Shown here piece after piece: positions 12,816 through 23,820 of a stretch of 64,000 nt of DNA. The notes under the pieces are model-generated. The model was not told the origin of the DNA. It searched no databases and was given only the letters and a program-made list of their open reading frames with translations. The stretch is from Copromyces sp. CBS 386.78 (lineage: Eukaryota > Ascomycota > Sordariomycetes > Sordariales > Sordariaceae). The position numbers were made by a program, and so were the translations under genes. The stretch spans positions 124,001 through 188,000 of the forward strand of contig MU839140.1 in NCBI GenBank assembly GCA_030685235.1. Direction: 5' to 3'. Positions within the stretch are counted from its first letter, which is position 1, and each line of letters begins with the position of its first letter.

Positions 12816-13177
12816 GGAGGTTTTACTTGTTAGTAAGGTAAGCTGAAGCGGAGGTCGAGGATAGACCTGGGTAAGTAAGTGCAACTGCAGGTCCGAGGGA
12901 CATGGCAATTTCCTTCCATTGCCCTGGCGGGTTACCAGTATGGAGAATTCCGTGAGGGAAGGAGCAAATCGATGCATCATCTCTGTAGGTACCTTAACTG
13001 AAGATAAAGACTTGAAGAGGAAAAAGCCCCTTCCGTCCTTGACTCCTTCCCGACCTCCAATGATGGATGTCGGGGCATGTCCGTTTTTCTCTCCCTCTGC
13101 ACTTTCCTCCCTCACCCTTCGCTACCCGCTCCTTCCTTCACATCACCTCCAACTTGTCTCTCTGTGTTGCGTTTGCA
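12816..13177 (+). repeat. Dispersed ~360-bp repeat, copy A
   Basis: It shares ordered blocks with 33404-33749 in the same orientation: ggaggttttacttgttagtaa, ggaggtcgag, caactgcaggt, gacttgaagaggaaaaag, ccgtccttgact, a long ctttcctccctcacccttcg block and gtttgca at the end. The copies differ by substitutions and indels. Neither is AT-enriched, which fits a length below that usually needed for RIP. Confidence 0.85.
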
Positions 13178-13482
13178 AAGTAACATAGTCGACTGTGGCA
13201 AATGGTTACATTTCGATACGCTGTTGATGCAGTTTTTCGCCCCGTAACAATCAAAGTTGCTTAATGACCGGTAAGATACACCCCACCTTTTGATCGCGTC
13301 CGCGCGCGCCTTCACTCTCCCATTTGGGTGATCTCACACACCTCCTTCTTTCCTCCACCAACCCTCCTCGGCCACTCCATCCTTTTTCACCACAACAAGG
13401 TCGAGTTGTCGACTTCCTGTTCCCAATCAATAATTCAGACTCTCGTCCTTTACCGCATACCAAGCAGGCTCAATCGTGCACC

Positions 13483-14527
13483 ATGGACAAGCGGTTTTTG
13501 TCCTCGGACGAAAAGTAAGTCCATCCTTGCTCACGTCGTCGTCGTCGCCGTCTCATAGTGCGCCATGGCAATATTCTGCGACTTCTTCCAATACACCCAC
13601 TAACACCAAACCCCCAGACTCCTCGAGAGCGGCCTGTTCTCCGACGTCACCGTTAGATGCGGCGACAGAACATGGAACCTCCACAAAAACATCCTCTGCT
13701 CACGGAGCATCTGGTTCGAAAAGGCCCTCACCGGCAACTTCGAAGAGGCCAAGTCCGGCATCGTCAACATTGGGAACTTTGAGCCCGAAGCCATCGACAT
13801 TCTCATCCGGTACATCTACACCGGCATCTGCGACATCCCCGCCCTGTCGCCCACTACAAAAACCACCTTTGTCGCCTGCTTCCAAGTTTATACCGTGGCC
13901 GATTACTTCGCCCTCTCCTCCCTGACCAAAATAGCCTTGGACACCTTAACCGCCGAATTCGACTCCAAAGTTGCCCCTCTCCAACTAAATTACGACCCCG
14001 GCACTCCTATTTCCGAAGGCGGTGTCTCCCCCGACTGGCTCCCCGAGCTCTTCGAAGCCATCCGTCTCGTCTACAACGACATGCCCCTCTCCGACACCAG
14101 CCACACCACCCCGCGTCTGCGTGCCGCTTTTTTGGCTTTCGTCCACGCCGCCCGCTTTTATTTCCTGCAAAACGAGCACTTCAACGCCTTTCTGGATGAG
14201 GTGCCCGCTTTCGCTTTGGACGTGTTCCGCGCCATGCGCCACACGGGCGATTTCGTCGCCAACCTGCCTGATGCGCACTGCTCCTTCTGCAAGAGCAAGC
14301 CGACGAGGGCCGAGAAGGGGTATTATACCCATTTGGCGACGGAGAAGCTGAAGCTGACGGCTGCTTGCTCGACGTGTGCGGGCAAGAGAGATTTCAGTGC
14401 CGGGTGGACGGATTGGAGTGGCAAGGTGAAGACGGAGAAGGAGAAAGCGGAGAGGGAGAAGGAGAAGGAGAAGGTGACGGTGACGGGTGCGATGAATGCG
14501 ACGGGGGCGGCATCGGCGTTGGGTTAG
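13483..14527 (+). CDS. BTB/POZ domain protein with C-terminal CxxC-x25-CxxC module
   Basis: Exons 13483-13514 and 13618-14527 join through a GTAAGT...CCCCCAG intron with a CTAAC branch site, giving 313 residues. Residues about 13-115 are a BTB domain: FSDVTVRC, then NLHKNILCSRSIWFEKAL, then YIYTG. BTB domains dimerise and in fungi often act as substrate adaptors for cullin-3 ubiquitin ligases. Residues 232-264 contain CxxC-x25-CxxC, a likely structural zinc site. The last ~45 residues are Lys/Glu-rich. A similar BTB plus four-cysteine layout occurs in the gene at 57904-61212. The end is uncertain: a donor at 14487 spliced to the acceptor at 14551-14552 would keep the frame, skip the stop at 14525 and add the acidic exon below. 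Target proteins are unknown. Confidence 0.85.
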
Positions 14528-14552
14528 GGACCTTTGCCGTCGTTTTTTGCAG

Positions 14553-15103
14553 ATGACCTGTCGGATGAAGAGAGCAGCGAGAGCGACATGGATAGCGATA
14601 TCGACATCAGCAGCGAGAGCGACATGGATAGCGATATCGACATCGACATGGAGGCTCAAGAGGCCGATAGCGAGAGTGAAAGTGACAGCGACAGCGACAT
14701 GGAGAACGACAACGACATTGAGGGTCAAGAGGTGGCAACGGTTCTCGACAATGATGGCCCTCTCGATGACCAGGAGGATCCCTGGCCTGGCTTCCTGCAA
14801 CTGGGACCATTCATCTTTGCCTATGAGAGCGAGGTGTTGTACGGCCCGTCCGTCGACCCGCTCTCCGATCACGCCAGTGATATACCTGGTACATGGATTC
14901 CTCGCGAATGGGCACGCCAGCTGGCGAAGCACAGCTTGCCGCCTCCCGGCGTACCCAGATACCATGGTAGATGGTTGTGGGATTACTGGCCGGGCAATGA
15001 CTTTTATGACGTCTCCCCCCTTTTTCGGAGCAAGTACCCGGATGTGCAGCTCCGTTGGCACGACGGCTTGGACATGTTTGTTGCGTACAGTCCCGTAGAT
15101 TAG
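14553..15103 (+). CDS. Acidic Ser/Asp-rich reading frame: probable last exon of the BTB gene or a separate small gene
   Basis: The open frame starts right after gttttttgcag, a good 3' splice site, 25 bases past the upstream stop. Joined to base 14486 it continues the BTB frame in phase. The proposed donor is GTGCGA and no clear branch site is visible, so this is not secure. As a separate gene, the first ATG would be 14588 (171 residues). The N-terminal part is an Asp/Ser/Glu repeat. The C-terminal ~105 residues are Trp/Pro/Tyr-rich and look globular (WPGFLQLGPFIFAYESE, then RWLWDYWPGNDFYDVSP). I do not recognise a family. Confidence 0.55.
14580..14645 (+). repeat. ~33-bp in-frame direct repeat in the acidic exon
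   Basis: The stretch agcgagagcgacatggatag and its continuation occurs twice in tandem, encoding SSESDMDSDIDI-type units. It is the kind of repeat that can expand or contract without breaking the frame. Confidence 0.85.
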
Positions 15104-15629
15104 TAAATGTGCGGCCTTGGGAGGACTAATGCGGTTGGTAGCTGGGATTGAGGCTGGAAAGGACATGGCGGCATCATTGTCTCATCTCGCCATTCTTTTC
15201 GGCTCGATTGGCGAACAGAAGCAGACAGGCTCGTGATGCCAGCGTCTCACAATAGAAGACAGAGGTGGTGGCTACCAGCATCGATGAGTGGGATGTTTGT
15301 CTGAGTAACTTGGAAGTTGAGTTCCACAGCAGTTGCGCGAGGTTCACTTACTCATATTGGAGCAGACAAAGAGCACAACGGCTCCGAGACGGAACATCTA
15401 CAGGCATGGAATCGGGGGACCATGTGGAATGAGAGATGGTATGATGGAAAAGGGAGCGAGCTTGGAGGGTCATCCATGTAGGCTTGCAATCAGTTATATG
15501 TACAATACTGTAGCGAGAAAGAGAAGAAAAGAAAAAAACAGTTAACACCAGTCCTCTAGTACTACTAGAGTGATCAAACCCTCCCCATCCCGCCTGCCTC
15601 CCAGGCCCTCAACCATCATCCATCAACCC
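15104..15629. other. Intergenic region between convergent genes, nothing seen
   Basis: This short stretch lies between the 3' ends of two convergent transcription units. No gene, RNA or clear repeat was found. Confidence 0.6.
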
Positions 15630-17760
15630 TTACCTTTCCCTCCTCCCCCTCTTCCTAAACTTCCTCCCACCTTGGCCCCGGTCGCCCCTCTCAGCAACTC
15701 GATATCTCACGTCTCTCTTTTTCCCCGCCACCGCCCCCGTGGCACTCCCCCCAAGCTTACTCCTACAAGTCACCGTCGTAACCTGCTTAATCTTGACACT
15801 TGAGAAAGTCCACGTCCCCGGCTGTGTTGTGGATCCAGTCATGACCAGCCCAATCTGCACCGGTGTGTCGAGCAGCATGCCTACCAGTGTGTTATTGGTG
15901 TTGGAGGACGTGCAAGTAACTGTTAGGGTTCCGGAGCCGGAGGAGATCCATTGTGCTGATACCACCTTGACTGTATCCTTGGTTGGTGTCGGTACAGCCG
16001 AGGTAGTGGTAGTAGCAGGAGGGGGCGGTACTACCGTGGTAGGTTGCGGAGGATCATCACCAGGCGGCGTCGCGGGTGTGGTAGGAGGCGGAGGCGGCGG
16101 CGGACATTCCTTCACAACCGGTTGTCCAACCGTAACCCCCGACTGCGGGAACGGGTCCAACGGTCCCCATATGCGTCCCTCTTCGTCCTGACCCAAGCCA
16201 TTAACCAGATGCTCCATGGCCGCAAAGTCGTTAGGAATGGGAGGCAGCCCCGGCGTCGTCAGCTCAGGCTGAATCCACTCCGTAACAGGCTGGATGTACC
16301 GCCCCGCCCAGATGCCGTTCCTCGTCCTCACCGGCGGCGCCGTCGTCGTAGACACAATGACATACTCCCTCGCATACACATCCCCCGCGACACTGGTGAT
16401 CCCCGTCCGGAACTTATTCCGCACCTGCCCGGCAATCAGACTCGCCCCGCTGACCGGCCGCGTAGTGATATTCCCCGTGCAGACATCCCACCCCGTCACG
16501 GCGCTTATGCTGAGAGACGAAGTCCCGGGCGCAGCATCAGAGGTATACCCAATAAACCGCGTCTGCGCAACCTCGGCATTGGCATCCGCGCTATACACCC
16601 CTATCAGCACGTCCTCCATGCGGATAAAGGGGGGGAACGTCGCAGGCGTCAGAATCTGCGCGTTGGTCGCCACAAGCGAATACACCAACATTTCTCCTCC
16701 CGCGGCCGCGACATACACGCCCCCGTACTCGATCATGTCCCCCGGCACCAGCGGCGCCATCACCATCGGGTCCGGCGCTGTGAAGGTCCCCTGCTTTCCA
16801 CTTGTCAAGGTCCCCCCACCCGACACCGTGGGCCGGTTGCTAGCGGGACAGAGCGGGTCCGAAGCGTTGCGCGGCACGCACATGGGGAACCCGCTAAACG
16901 AGGAAATGGAAGGGTTTTGGTCGTCGGCGGTGAAGAAGGGCTGCGAGGTGTACCCGGCTGAGTAGACTCCGTTGGGGTCGTTGATGCGCAGCTTGGGGCC
17001 GCCGTCGGATAGCGTGATGGAGCCGTCGTGGGAGACGGAGGAGATTACGCCTCGCCCGAAGGAGGTGCCGAATTGGGAGATGGAGATTTGGCCGGCTATG
17101 GGGCCGTGGAGGGGGAGGGTGTTGCCGACGACCTGATGGGGCATGGGGCGTTAGTAGGTGATGTGTTTTGGGTCGGGGGTTCGGTGGCTTGGTGGTGATG
17201 TCTTCGGGGATTGGGTCGGTCGGGGGTTGGGATATAAAAGGGTGACTCACAGTAACTTCGAACCCCTTCATAAACGCTACATCACCGCCGCAAAAGTCAC
17301 GCCACGGAACCCAAGCGGCTGGGAACCCGACCTGGGTGTTTCGGGGGACTGTGATGGTCCAGCCGGCGACGGAGATGGTGCCGCCTGAGTTGTACAAGGT
17401 TGCGTCTGTTATTGTGCATCTATTGTCCGTTTCACAACAAACAGACAGAACGGGTTAGCGGGGGCAACTTTTTTCTGCATGTTCATGTTCTCGGGCAGTC
17501 GGGGCTTTTTTTTATTTCTTTTTCAGACGACGACATGTATGGACTGACTGACTGACTGCCATTTGTTCTCGCGTGCGATGGAACAAAGGGAATCAATCGT
17601 TGAGGAAGCCGGGTGTTGGGAAGATTCAGCATGCAGGGAATGAATGTCCAACTCACCCATCCAAACCGCCATCCACATCAAACGGAATGTCTTGTTGAGA
17701 CAAACAGAGGGATGGAAGCAAAAGAAGGCCGGAGAATAGGAAGCGGAAGGGTAGATGCAT
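15630..17760 (-). CDS. Secreted protein of unknown function with Pro/Thr-rich linker and basic tail
   Basis: Exons 17760-17657, 17419-17251 and 17132-15630 join in phase (GTGAGT donors at both introns, TAG and CAG acceptors, CTAAC branch in the second), giving 591 residues. Residues 1-21 form a classical signal peptide: two positively charged residues, a Leu/Phe core, then LCLSQQ. The body (about 35-400) is Gly/Thr/Ser-rich and beta-like with several cysteines and N-glycosylation sites. A Pro-rich linker (PPPPPPP, then TTPATPPG, about 415-465) leads to a Thr/Ser-rich ~75-residue module. The C-terminus has GKKRDVRYR, a possible dibasic processing site, and an Arg/Lys-rich end. No GPI signal is visible. 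It is probably extracellular or cell-wall associated. I do not recognise the family. Confidence 0.8.
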
Positions 17761-20122
17761 TATTGCTGTGTCTTATAAGCTTACGAAGCTTCGACTTGGA
17801 CTTTCGATATTGAGTTCGAAACATGAAGCGCCCCCGAGGGTTTGAGGAAGCAAGCAGCACGCTTCGGCTTCGTTGGGTGTCTAAGTCAGGAGTCTCAGAC
17901 ACTGAGGTCCAAGGCTGGGGGTTTATATGGCAACTGTCTTGATCAACCGAAAGACCCAACCCTGACCTCGACTTCCACCGAGGACTGGACAAGACCACTT
18001 GTTCCTTGCATCTTGCATCGCGCAACGTACTACAAACTTTTCGGGCTGGGTTCAAATCCCGTGTGTGTCTGTTCAACTCTCCGACAAACTCAAACTCCGA
18101 TATGCTGCATTTACGAGCTGGACCAAGCAAGCGAGGCGGAAGTGTCATGATGGATGGTCAGCCAGCAGCCAGCCAGCACACAATCCGACAAGCCATGGAA
18201 GTTCTAGACGTCTAGTCATGGCCCGGGGTGTCACCAAGTTCGGGTTCAGGTTGGGCAACGCCATACTTCTAGGTACCAAGTCCGTGGGCGCTGGCAACTC
18301 GGAACGCCAGGTCATCATGTGACTTGACGCTGACAGTCTGGCAACTCCACGTCCTCACAAAGACATGGTACAGCGCTGCCCAAGCTCGTGAGGTGAGGTG
18401 GGGGACACACCGACCCAATACTACTCGAGGTGATAAGAAGGGCTGTCAAGTCTCACAGAGCCTCATGCTACTCGCTTAGCTGGTGCTGTGCTGCCGTGGT
18501 GGTATCATGCGTTTCATGCATCGTTTTCGGTTGCTGGAGGAGGGGCAAGGTGCGGAATCCTCGAGTGCCATCCACTCGGATCTGCTTCAGGGACTATACT
18601 TGTAAGCTGGCATAAGCTGTGGCGTCTAATGGCGGCCTCGGCAAGGGCTGAAGACGTGTATGTCATCCAGCTTGTCGGGGTCGTAGGGTCGCCTAGGGCC
18701 ATGGCCTGGATCGGGCATGGATGAGGTGAGGTGTGGAGGAGTAAAGGTTGCGGGCACCAACCATAACAAAACGCAGAAAAGGCTTAAAATACCATCTGCA
18801 AAACAAAAAACAATATATCGGTCGGCACTTCAACACTCGCACTGCGACGCTGACCCCAGTGCTGTCTGTCTCGGCGACCAAGCAGTGCAGTCGCAATGAA
18901 TAACGGTTGCACAAAGAACGATTAAAGTTTCCGAAAATGGATCACACACCTCAAGCCACAAAACCACCTCATTGGGTGTTCCGTAACAAAGGGTTCTTCG
19001 ATGGGTCTGGCCCAGGGACCAAGTTTACTGCGAAACGTATGACTACCTTAAATGCAAGGATTCACTAGTTCGTTCAGACTTCCGAGTCTCTGACTGGCTG
19101 CCGCTGTACCGGTAGTGTAGGTGACGGCCTCAACTCCAGCCAGTCAACAACCTTCACTTCAACCTCACTCGCCGGTACGATTATGCACTCCGGCACCGTG
19201 CAGTTCAGCCTGCACTTCAGCTGCGCCTACGTCACACCTATCCTTAGCACAGCTTTGGTAAAACCAAATCGATCGAGTGGAAGCGGAAGATTGCTTCTGT
19301 CCTCATCGTGACTTTGCAAGTGCTTACACGGAAAGAAGTTTGAAATCTGCAAGTCTACTATCAAGCCGGTCTGACATGGAAGGCATGATGGACACACAGC
19401 CAAGTCATCAATCATCCCAACGCCTCTCTTCAGCCTGTCAGTCAGTCTGCCCATTTTCCCCCACCCGCTTGCCCTGTCTTCCACCGAACGAGGCATGAAA
19501 GATGTGTCGTGCCCCGAGCGGTGTACAACCCGATGGCCGCCGATAATTCTCAATAGTCCCATGTTCAGCGGCAGCCAACATGAACCTCAGTGGCACCAGT
19601 GGCAGCACCCTTTGGCCCCGATGCCCCGTCGACAGACCAGACCAGACCAGGCCCACCTCACCATGAGTAACCCCAGCGCCCGCCGCCCGATTACAGCCCC
19701 CGATCGAATGGAAGTAAGCGAAGCCTGCCCGAGAACCACGGGATCGCGGCTTAACCCGATACACACCACCATGGCCCTTGGATTCTCTTGTCCAAATTGG
19801 GATATGCCTTCCTGACTTGTGTCTTGGAAACTCACATGTTATTTTCGGGTGGCTTGCTCTATCTGGTCTGGAATGGAATGGATGACAAGGCGATACGAGC
19901 TAGAGCTAGGTATGAACGCCATACAGCTTCTGTCCACAGCTGGATAGGTAGGTATAGTCGATGAAGAGATGAGGAGGCCAGTCGCCGAGTGGACCCGACA
20001 GGCGAGGTTAGAAAGATATAAAGAGAGCAACACGACAATCTGTGCCTGCAGAACCAAGACATTGGCGAGCATCACTTTCTTCACTCCTTGGTTCCCCATT
20101 CTTCGGGAGTCAGTCACACAAA
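17761..20122. other. Intergenic region, 2.4 kb, divergent promoter space
   Basis: The region lies between a leftward gene (secreted protein) and a rightward gene (multicopper oxidase), so it probably carries both promoters. No convincing coding pattern was found. A T-arm-like stretch near 18046-18066 lacks the rest of a tRNA. Confidence 0.6.
20017..20022 (+). promoter_or_regulatory. TATA-box-like element for the multicopper oxidase
   Basis: TATAAA lies about 100 bases upstream of the ATG at 20123 in a purine-rich context, a plausible spacing for a fungal core promoter. It rests on sequence match only. Confidence 0.45.
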
Positions 20123-22122
20123 ATGGCGTCTTCTTTCAGCCTCAGTCAGACTCTTCTTCTTCTTGTTCTTTCGGCCGTTGGCAGTGTCTCTGCTGGTGTC
20201 GATAACTGGCTTAGTCCTCAGTACAAGTGGACATATCAGTTTCCTTTGCCCATTCCGCCTGTGAAGGCTCCGTCAAAGTACGTCTGTCCATCTTTCCCTT
20301 TGATCTACCCTGAAACTGACCCATGATCAGAACCATTGTGAACCCCGTAACGGGAAAGAACATTCTCTACTACGAGGTCGAGATCAAGGAGTTCAAGTCT
20401 CAGGTGTACCCCGACCGCGGTCAGGCTACGCTTTGGGGATATGATGGCATCTCACCGGGTCCGACGTTCATGGTGGAGAAGGGGACCGAGACGGTGGTGA
20501 GGTTTGTCAACAATGCGAGGTTGGCCAACTCGGTGCATCTTCATGGGTCTTTCTCGGTATGTCTTGTTCCCATCTTAGCTCTATGAGACAAACTGACACG
20601 ATACAGAGAGCTCCTTTTGACGGATGGGCAGAAGACATCACTCCTCCAGGCTGGTACAAGGACTATTACTACCCCAACAGCCAAGCCGCACGAACACTCT
20701 GGTATCACGACCATGCTATTGACCATGTAAGCCCTCCTTCCTCCATCTCTTTCCTCATCAACCCCCATTGACTTGAGGTCATAGACGGCAGAAAACGCCT
20801 ACTACGGCCAAGCAGGCGCCTACATCCTGCACGACCCAGCAGAAGACAGCCTCAACCTCCCCACCGGCTACGGAGTCTACGACATCCCCCTGATCCTCTC
20901 GGCCAAACAATACAACTCGGACGGCACCCTCTTCTCCCCAGCGAGCGAAACCACGTCTCTCTACGGCGACGTGATCCACGTCAACGGCCAACCGTGGCCC
21001 TACCTGAAAGTCGAACCGCGCAAATACCGCTTCCGCTTCCTCGACGCCTCCATCTCCCGCTCCTTTCTCCTCTATCTCGAGCGCGACACCAAGACAGGCA
21101 CCAAGCTCCCCTTTGACGTGATCGCTTCCGACGCCGGTCTCCTTACGGCTCCCCAGCGGGTATCCGAGCTCTACATCTCCATGGCCGAGCGCTACGAAAT
21201 CGTCGTCGACTTTGCTTCGTACAAAGGCGAGAACATCACTCTCCGCAACGCCCGCGACGTAGGCGCAGACACCGACTACCCCGACACCGACAAGGTCATG
21301 AAATTTATTGTGTCCCCCACCACCGTCAACGATCCATCAACCCTGCCACCCACCCTAAGAAGCGTCCCCTTCCCGCCCACCAGGTCCACGGTAGACCAAC
21401 ACTTCAAATTCGAGCGCACAAACGGCGAATGGCAAATCAACGGCGTGTCCTTCGCCGACGTCAACAACCGCGTCCTGGCGCGTCCGGCGCGCGGAACCGT
21501 GCAGGTCTGGGAACTCGAAAACTCGTCAGGCGGGTGGACACACCCCATCCACATCCACCTGGTCGACTTCCGCGTCAAGAAGCGCGTGAACGGCAAGCGC
21601 GCCGTCCTGCCCTACGAAGCCGCAGGACTGAAAGATGTCGTCTGGCTCGGGCCCGGAGAGACGGTTACTGTCGAGGCGTACTACGCCCCCTGGGATGGCG
21701 TGTACATGTTCCACTGCCATAACCTGATTCATGAGGACCACGAGATGATGGCGGCGTTTAATGTCAGCGTGCTGGAGGATCTGGGGTATGAGGAGACGAG
21801 GTATCTTGATCCGATGGAGGAGCGGTGGCGCGCGAAACAGCAGGTTGCTGAGGCGTTTGAGGATGGCGCGGTGGAGGCGAGGGTAAAGGAGATGGCGGGG
21901 TATCGGCCTTATGATAAGGTGGATGAGGTGGAGAGTGTGTTGGGGGGGTATTGGGCGACGACGAGGACGAGGAGTGCGACGACGACGACGACTATTTCAA
22001 CAACAGCTGCGACGTCTACTTCGTTCAGGACTAGTACCACCACGTCTTTTAAGAGCTCGAGTACGAGTAGCTCTTCAACGAGGACTTCAAGTTTGTCGAT
22101 TAGTACCAAGAAGAAGGCTTAG
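20123..22122 (+). CDS. Secreted multicopper oxidase, bilirubin-oxidase / CotA-like
   Basis: Four exons, 20123-20277, 20331-20556, 20607-20726 and 20785-22122, join in phase to give 612 residues. Residues 1-24 are a signal peptide (Leu-rich core, SVSAG). All four copper-binding motifs are present: HLHG (121-124), WYHDH (159-163), HPIHIH (420-425) and HCHNLIHEDHEM (477-488). The last supplies the type-1 Cys478, His483 and axial Met488. The Met and the motif layout match bilirubin oxidase/CotA-type enzymes rather than classical fungal laccases, which often have Leu or Phe. The enzyme would oxidise phenolic or tetrapyrrole substrates with reduction of O2 to water outside the cell. After the enzyme core (about 545 onward) comes a Ser/Thr tail ending in KKKA, likely O-glycosylated; no hydrophobic GPI-type end is seen. 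The natural substrate is unknown. Confidence 0.93.
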
Positions 22123-22968
22123 GTTGGAGTGTGGAGGTAGAGGTAGTTGTGGGTACGGGTAGAGTAGGCAGGGACATAAATGGATAGTTGTACTTATTTA
22201 TCTCTGCAGTGCAGTGCAGTGCTGGTTAATTGGATAATGAGTAGAGGTATCCTCAATTATCAATATCGGAATCGAAACAAATGTTGACATCGGACAACTA
22301 AACGAGTGTGTGTGAGTGTCTAGAGGTACCGGTAGATATCTGACAAGAGGAATGGAAAGTAAATCACAATCATAACCACCCTAAGCTTCTGCAAAGAAAC
22401 ACGGGAAGGGTCCAGTCTTGGAGAACATCAAATGTGCATGACATGCATCCAGATGATTGATCTCCTTGGTTCTCTCAACGTGTGTTCAACGTCCAGTGTC
22501 TGGCAACAACAGATGGTTCCCGTCGCTACCACACAACAAACAGCAAGCGTTGGACCGCCGCCGAAACAACATGGCAAAAAAACCGCAGTCTCCCATGCCC
22601 ATGTCGTGCTTGTCCCCGTACGGTAGGCTGTCGGGAATTGATTTGGTGTTGATGGTAGGTAGGTACCTTGAGACAACCTTAGTCGGCGAGCGGCGTTTAT
22701 GGGAAATGATGCCTACCTAGGTCTGTGAGTGGTGCTAAAGACAGACAGACCATTTGATTGTGTTGATCAATTGTTGAAAAGGTAAGGTAGGTACCTAACT
22801 GAACCGTCAGATTGGGGAAGGTTTCCCGTGGTTTCGCATCTCCCGCCCGCCATGCGCCTTTCTTTTTTTTCTGCACCATGTGCACCTAGGTAACTTGCTG
22901 GTGCTCCTCCAGGTACCTATTTGATGTGTGTGTCCAAGTAAACTGATAAAATATCGGTATACATGCCA
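22123..22968. other. Intergenic region between convergent genes
   Basis: No gene is seen. It contains copy 2 of a dispersed repeat (22801-22877) and several GGTACCTA/CCTAGGTA-type palindromic words (22658-22674, 22710-22720, 22785-22797, 22885-22919). Confidence 0.6.
22801..22877 (-). repeat. Dispersed ~78-bp repeat, copy 2 (inverted)
   Basis: Its reverse complement matches 12712-12790, including ggtgcagaa, the A-run, the aaaggcgca block, gcgaaacca and ctgacggttc. Copies lie about 10 kb apart in opposite orientation, so it is a dispersed element rather than a local duplication. Confidence 0.85.
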
Positions 22969-23820
22969 TCAAGATGACCACCTCCTCTTCACAACCCTCC
23001 TAACCTCCCTCTTCACATCCCTCATAAACTCCCTCTTCCACTCCCGTCCCATGCCCACACTCCTAACCTTGTACACACATCCCCTCACAATCCTCTCCAC
23101 CTCTTCCCATTCCCAATCATTTCCCATCCTCAGCACCTTTTTGACCCTCTCCCTCGACGAGTCCTTCCCCTCAGAAAGACGATACACCTCCCTCGCCACA
23201 TCCCCCATCAACCTTTTTCTCAGTTTATCCCCCTTCCCCAACCCAGTCCCATAAACAACACCCACCATCTCTTCAAAGAAGCCCTCCTGTTTATGCAGTT
23301 GAACGAGGGGAGCCAACCGATGATAATGCACCAACACCTCGTCCCTTAGCTTCCTAATATCATACTTATCAGCAACCACATAAACCCTCATCAGATGCAG
23401 CAGTAACCCCGCAATCGCCTGTTCTTCGTCGCTGGTAAACCTCATGGTGATCAGATCCTTGTACGCTAGCTGTGTTTCGAGCTCGTCATCGCCGTCTAGT
23501 TGGTACAGTGAGTGTCCGTAGCACCACCGTATTGCTGACACTAGAGCGTCGGGGTCGTCGTCGTGGAGGGTTATTGTAGGTTTTGGATTTAGGTCATGGT
23601 CTGGGTTGGATGATGAACATGATGATGGCTGGGACTCGCTAAAGGGTAAGGTAAAAGCGGAGGCGAAGAAGGGGGATTGGAGGGACAGGATTAGCCGGTG
23701 GACGGGGAGGTGACGCTTGTCACCACCTTTGGCGTGCTTGTTGTTGTAGTAGGCGACGGTGGCGTCGGAGAAGAGGGAGGAGTTGAAGTAGGGGGTGAAA
23801 TCTAGGTTCGAGTTAGGCAT
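22969..23820 (-). CDS. BTB/POZ domain protein
   Basis: Single exon, 283 residues, ATG at 23820. Residues about 10-160 fit a BTB domain: SLFSDATVAYYNN, then HLPVHRLILSLQSPFFASAF, an acidic insert, ITLHDDDPDALVSAIRWCYG, and VYVVADKYDIRKLRDEVL. The block of about 30 residues between the first and last BTB halves (DGDDELETQLAYKDL, then FTSDEEQAIAG) is a low-complexity insertion. The C-terminal ~110 residues are basic and helical. Unlike the other two BTB proteins in the window it has no CxxC pair. It is a presumed protein-interaction adaptor, possibly for a cullin-3 ligase. Target unknown. Confidence 0.85.
   Translation of the reverse strand: MPNSNLDFTPYFNSSLFSDATVAYYNNKHAKGGDKRHLPVHRLILSLQSPFFASAFTLPFSESQPSSCSSSNPDHDLNPKPTITLHDDDPDALVSAIRWCYGHSLYQLDGDDELETQLAYKDLITMRFTSDEEQAIAGLLLHLMRVYVVADKYDIRKLRDEVLVHYHRLAPLVQLHKQEGFFEEMVGVVYGTGLGKGDKLRKRLMGDVAREVYRLSEGKDSSRERVKKVLRMGNDWEWEEVERIVRGCVYKVRSVGMGREWKREFMRDVKREVRRVVKRRWSS

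Larger units (their letters stand above)
12517..13482. other. Intergenic region between transporter and BTB gene, holding two dispersed repeats
   Basis: No gene is seen. Nearly half of it consists of two repeat copies annotated separately (12712-12790 and 12816-13177) that recur elsewhere in the window. Confidence 0.65.

Noticed and set aside
13985..15166. 393-codon minus-strand frame opposite the BTB gene
   Set aside because: It is a mirror of two plus-strand coding segments, with Arg/Leu/His-rich chance composition and no domain pattern.
16044..16961. 305-codon plus-strand frame opposite the secreted protein gene
   Set aside because: Arg/His/Pro-rich shadow of the minus-strand exon, which has a signal peptide and matching introns.
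18046..18066. tRNA-like T-arm (ggttcaaatccc)
   Set aside because: The stem has mismatches and no acceptor, D or anticodon arms can be fitted upstream. It is probably chance.
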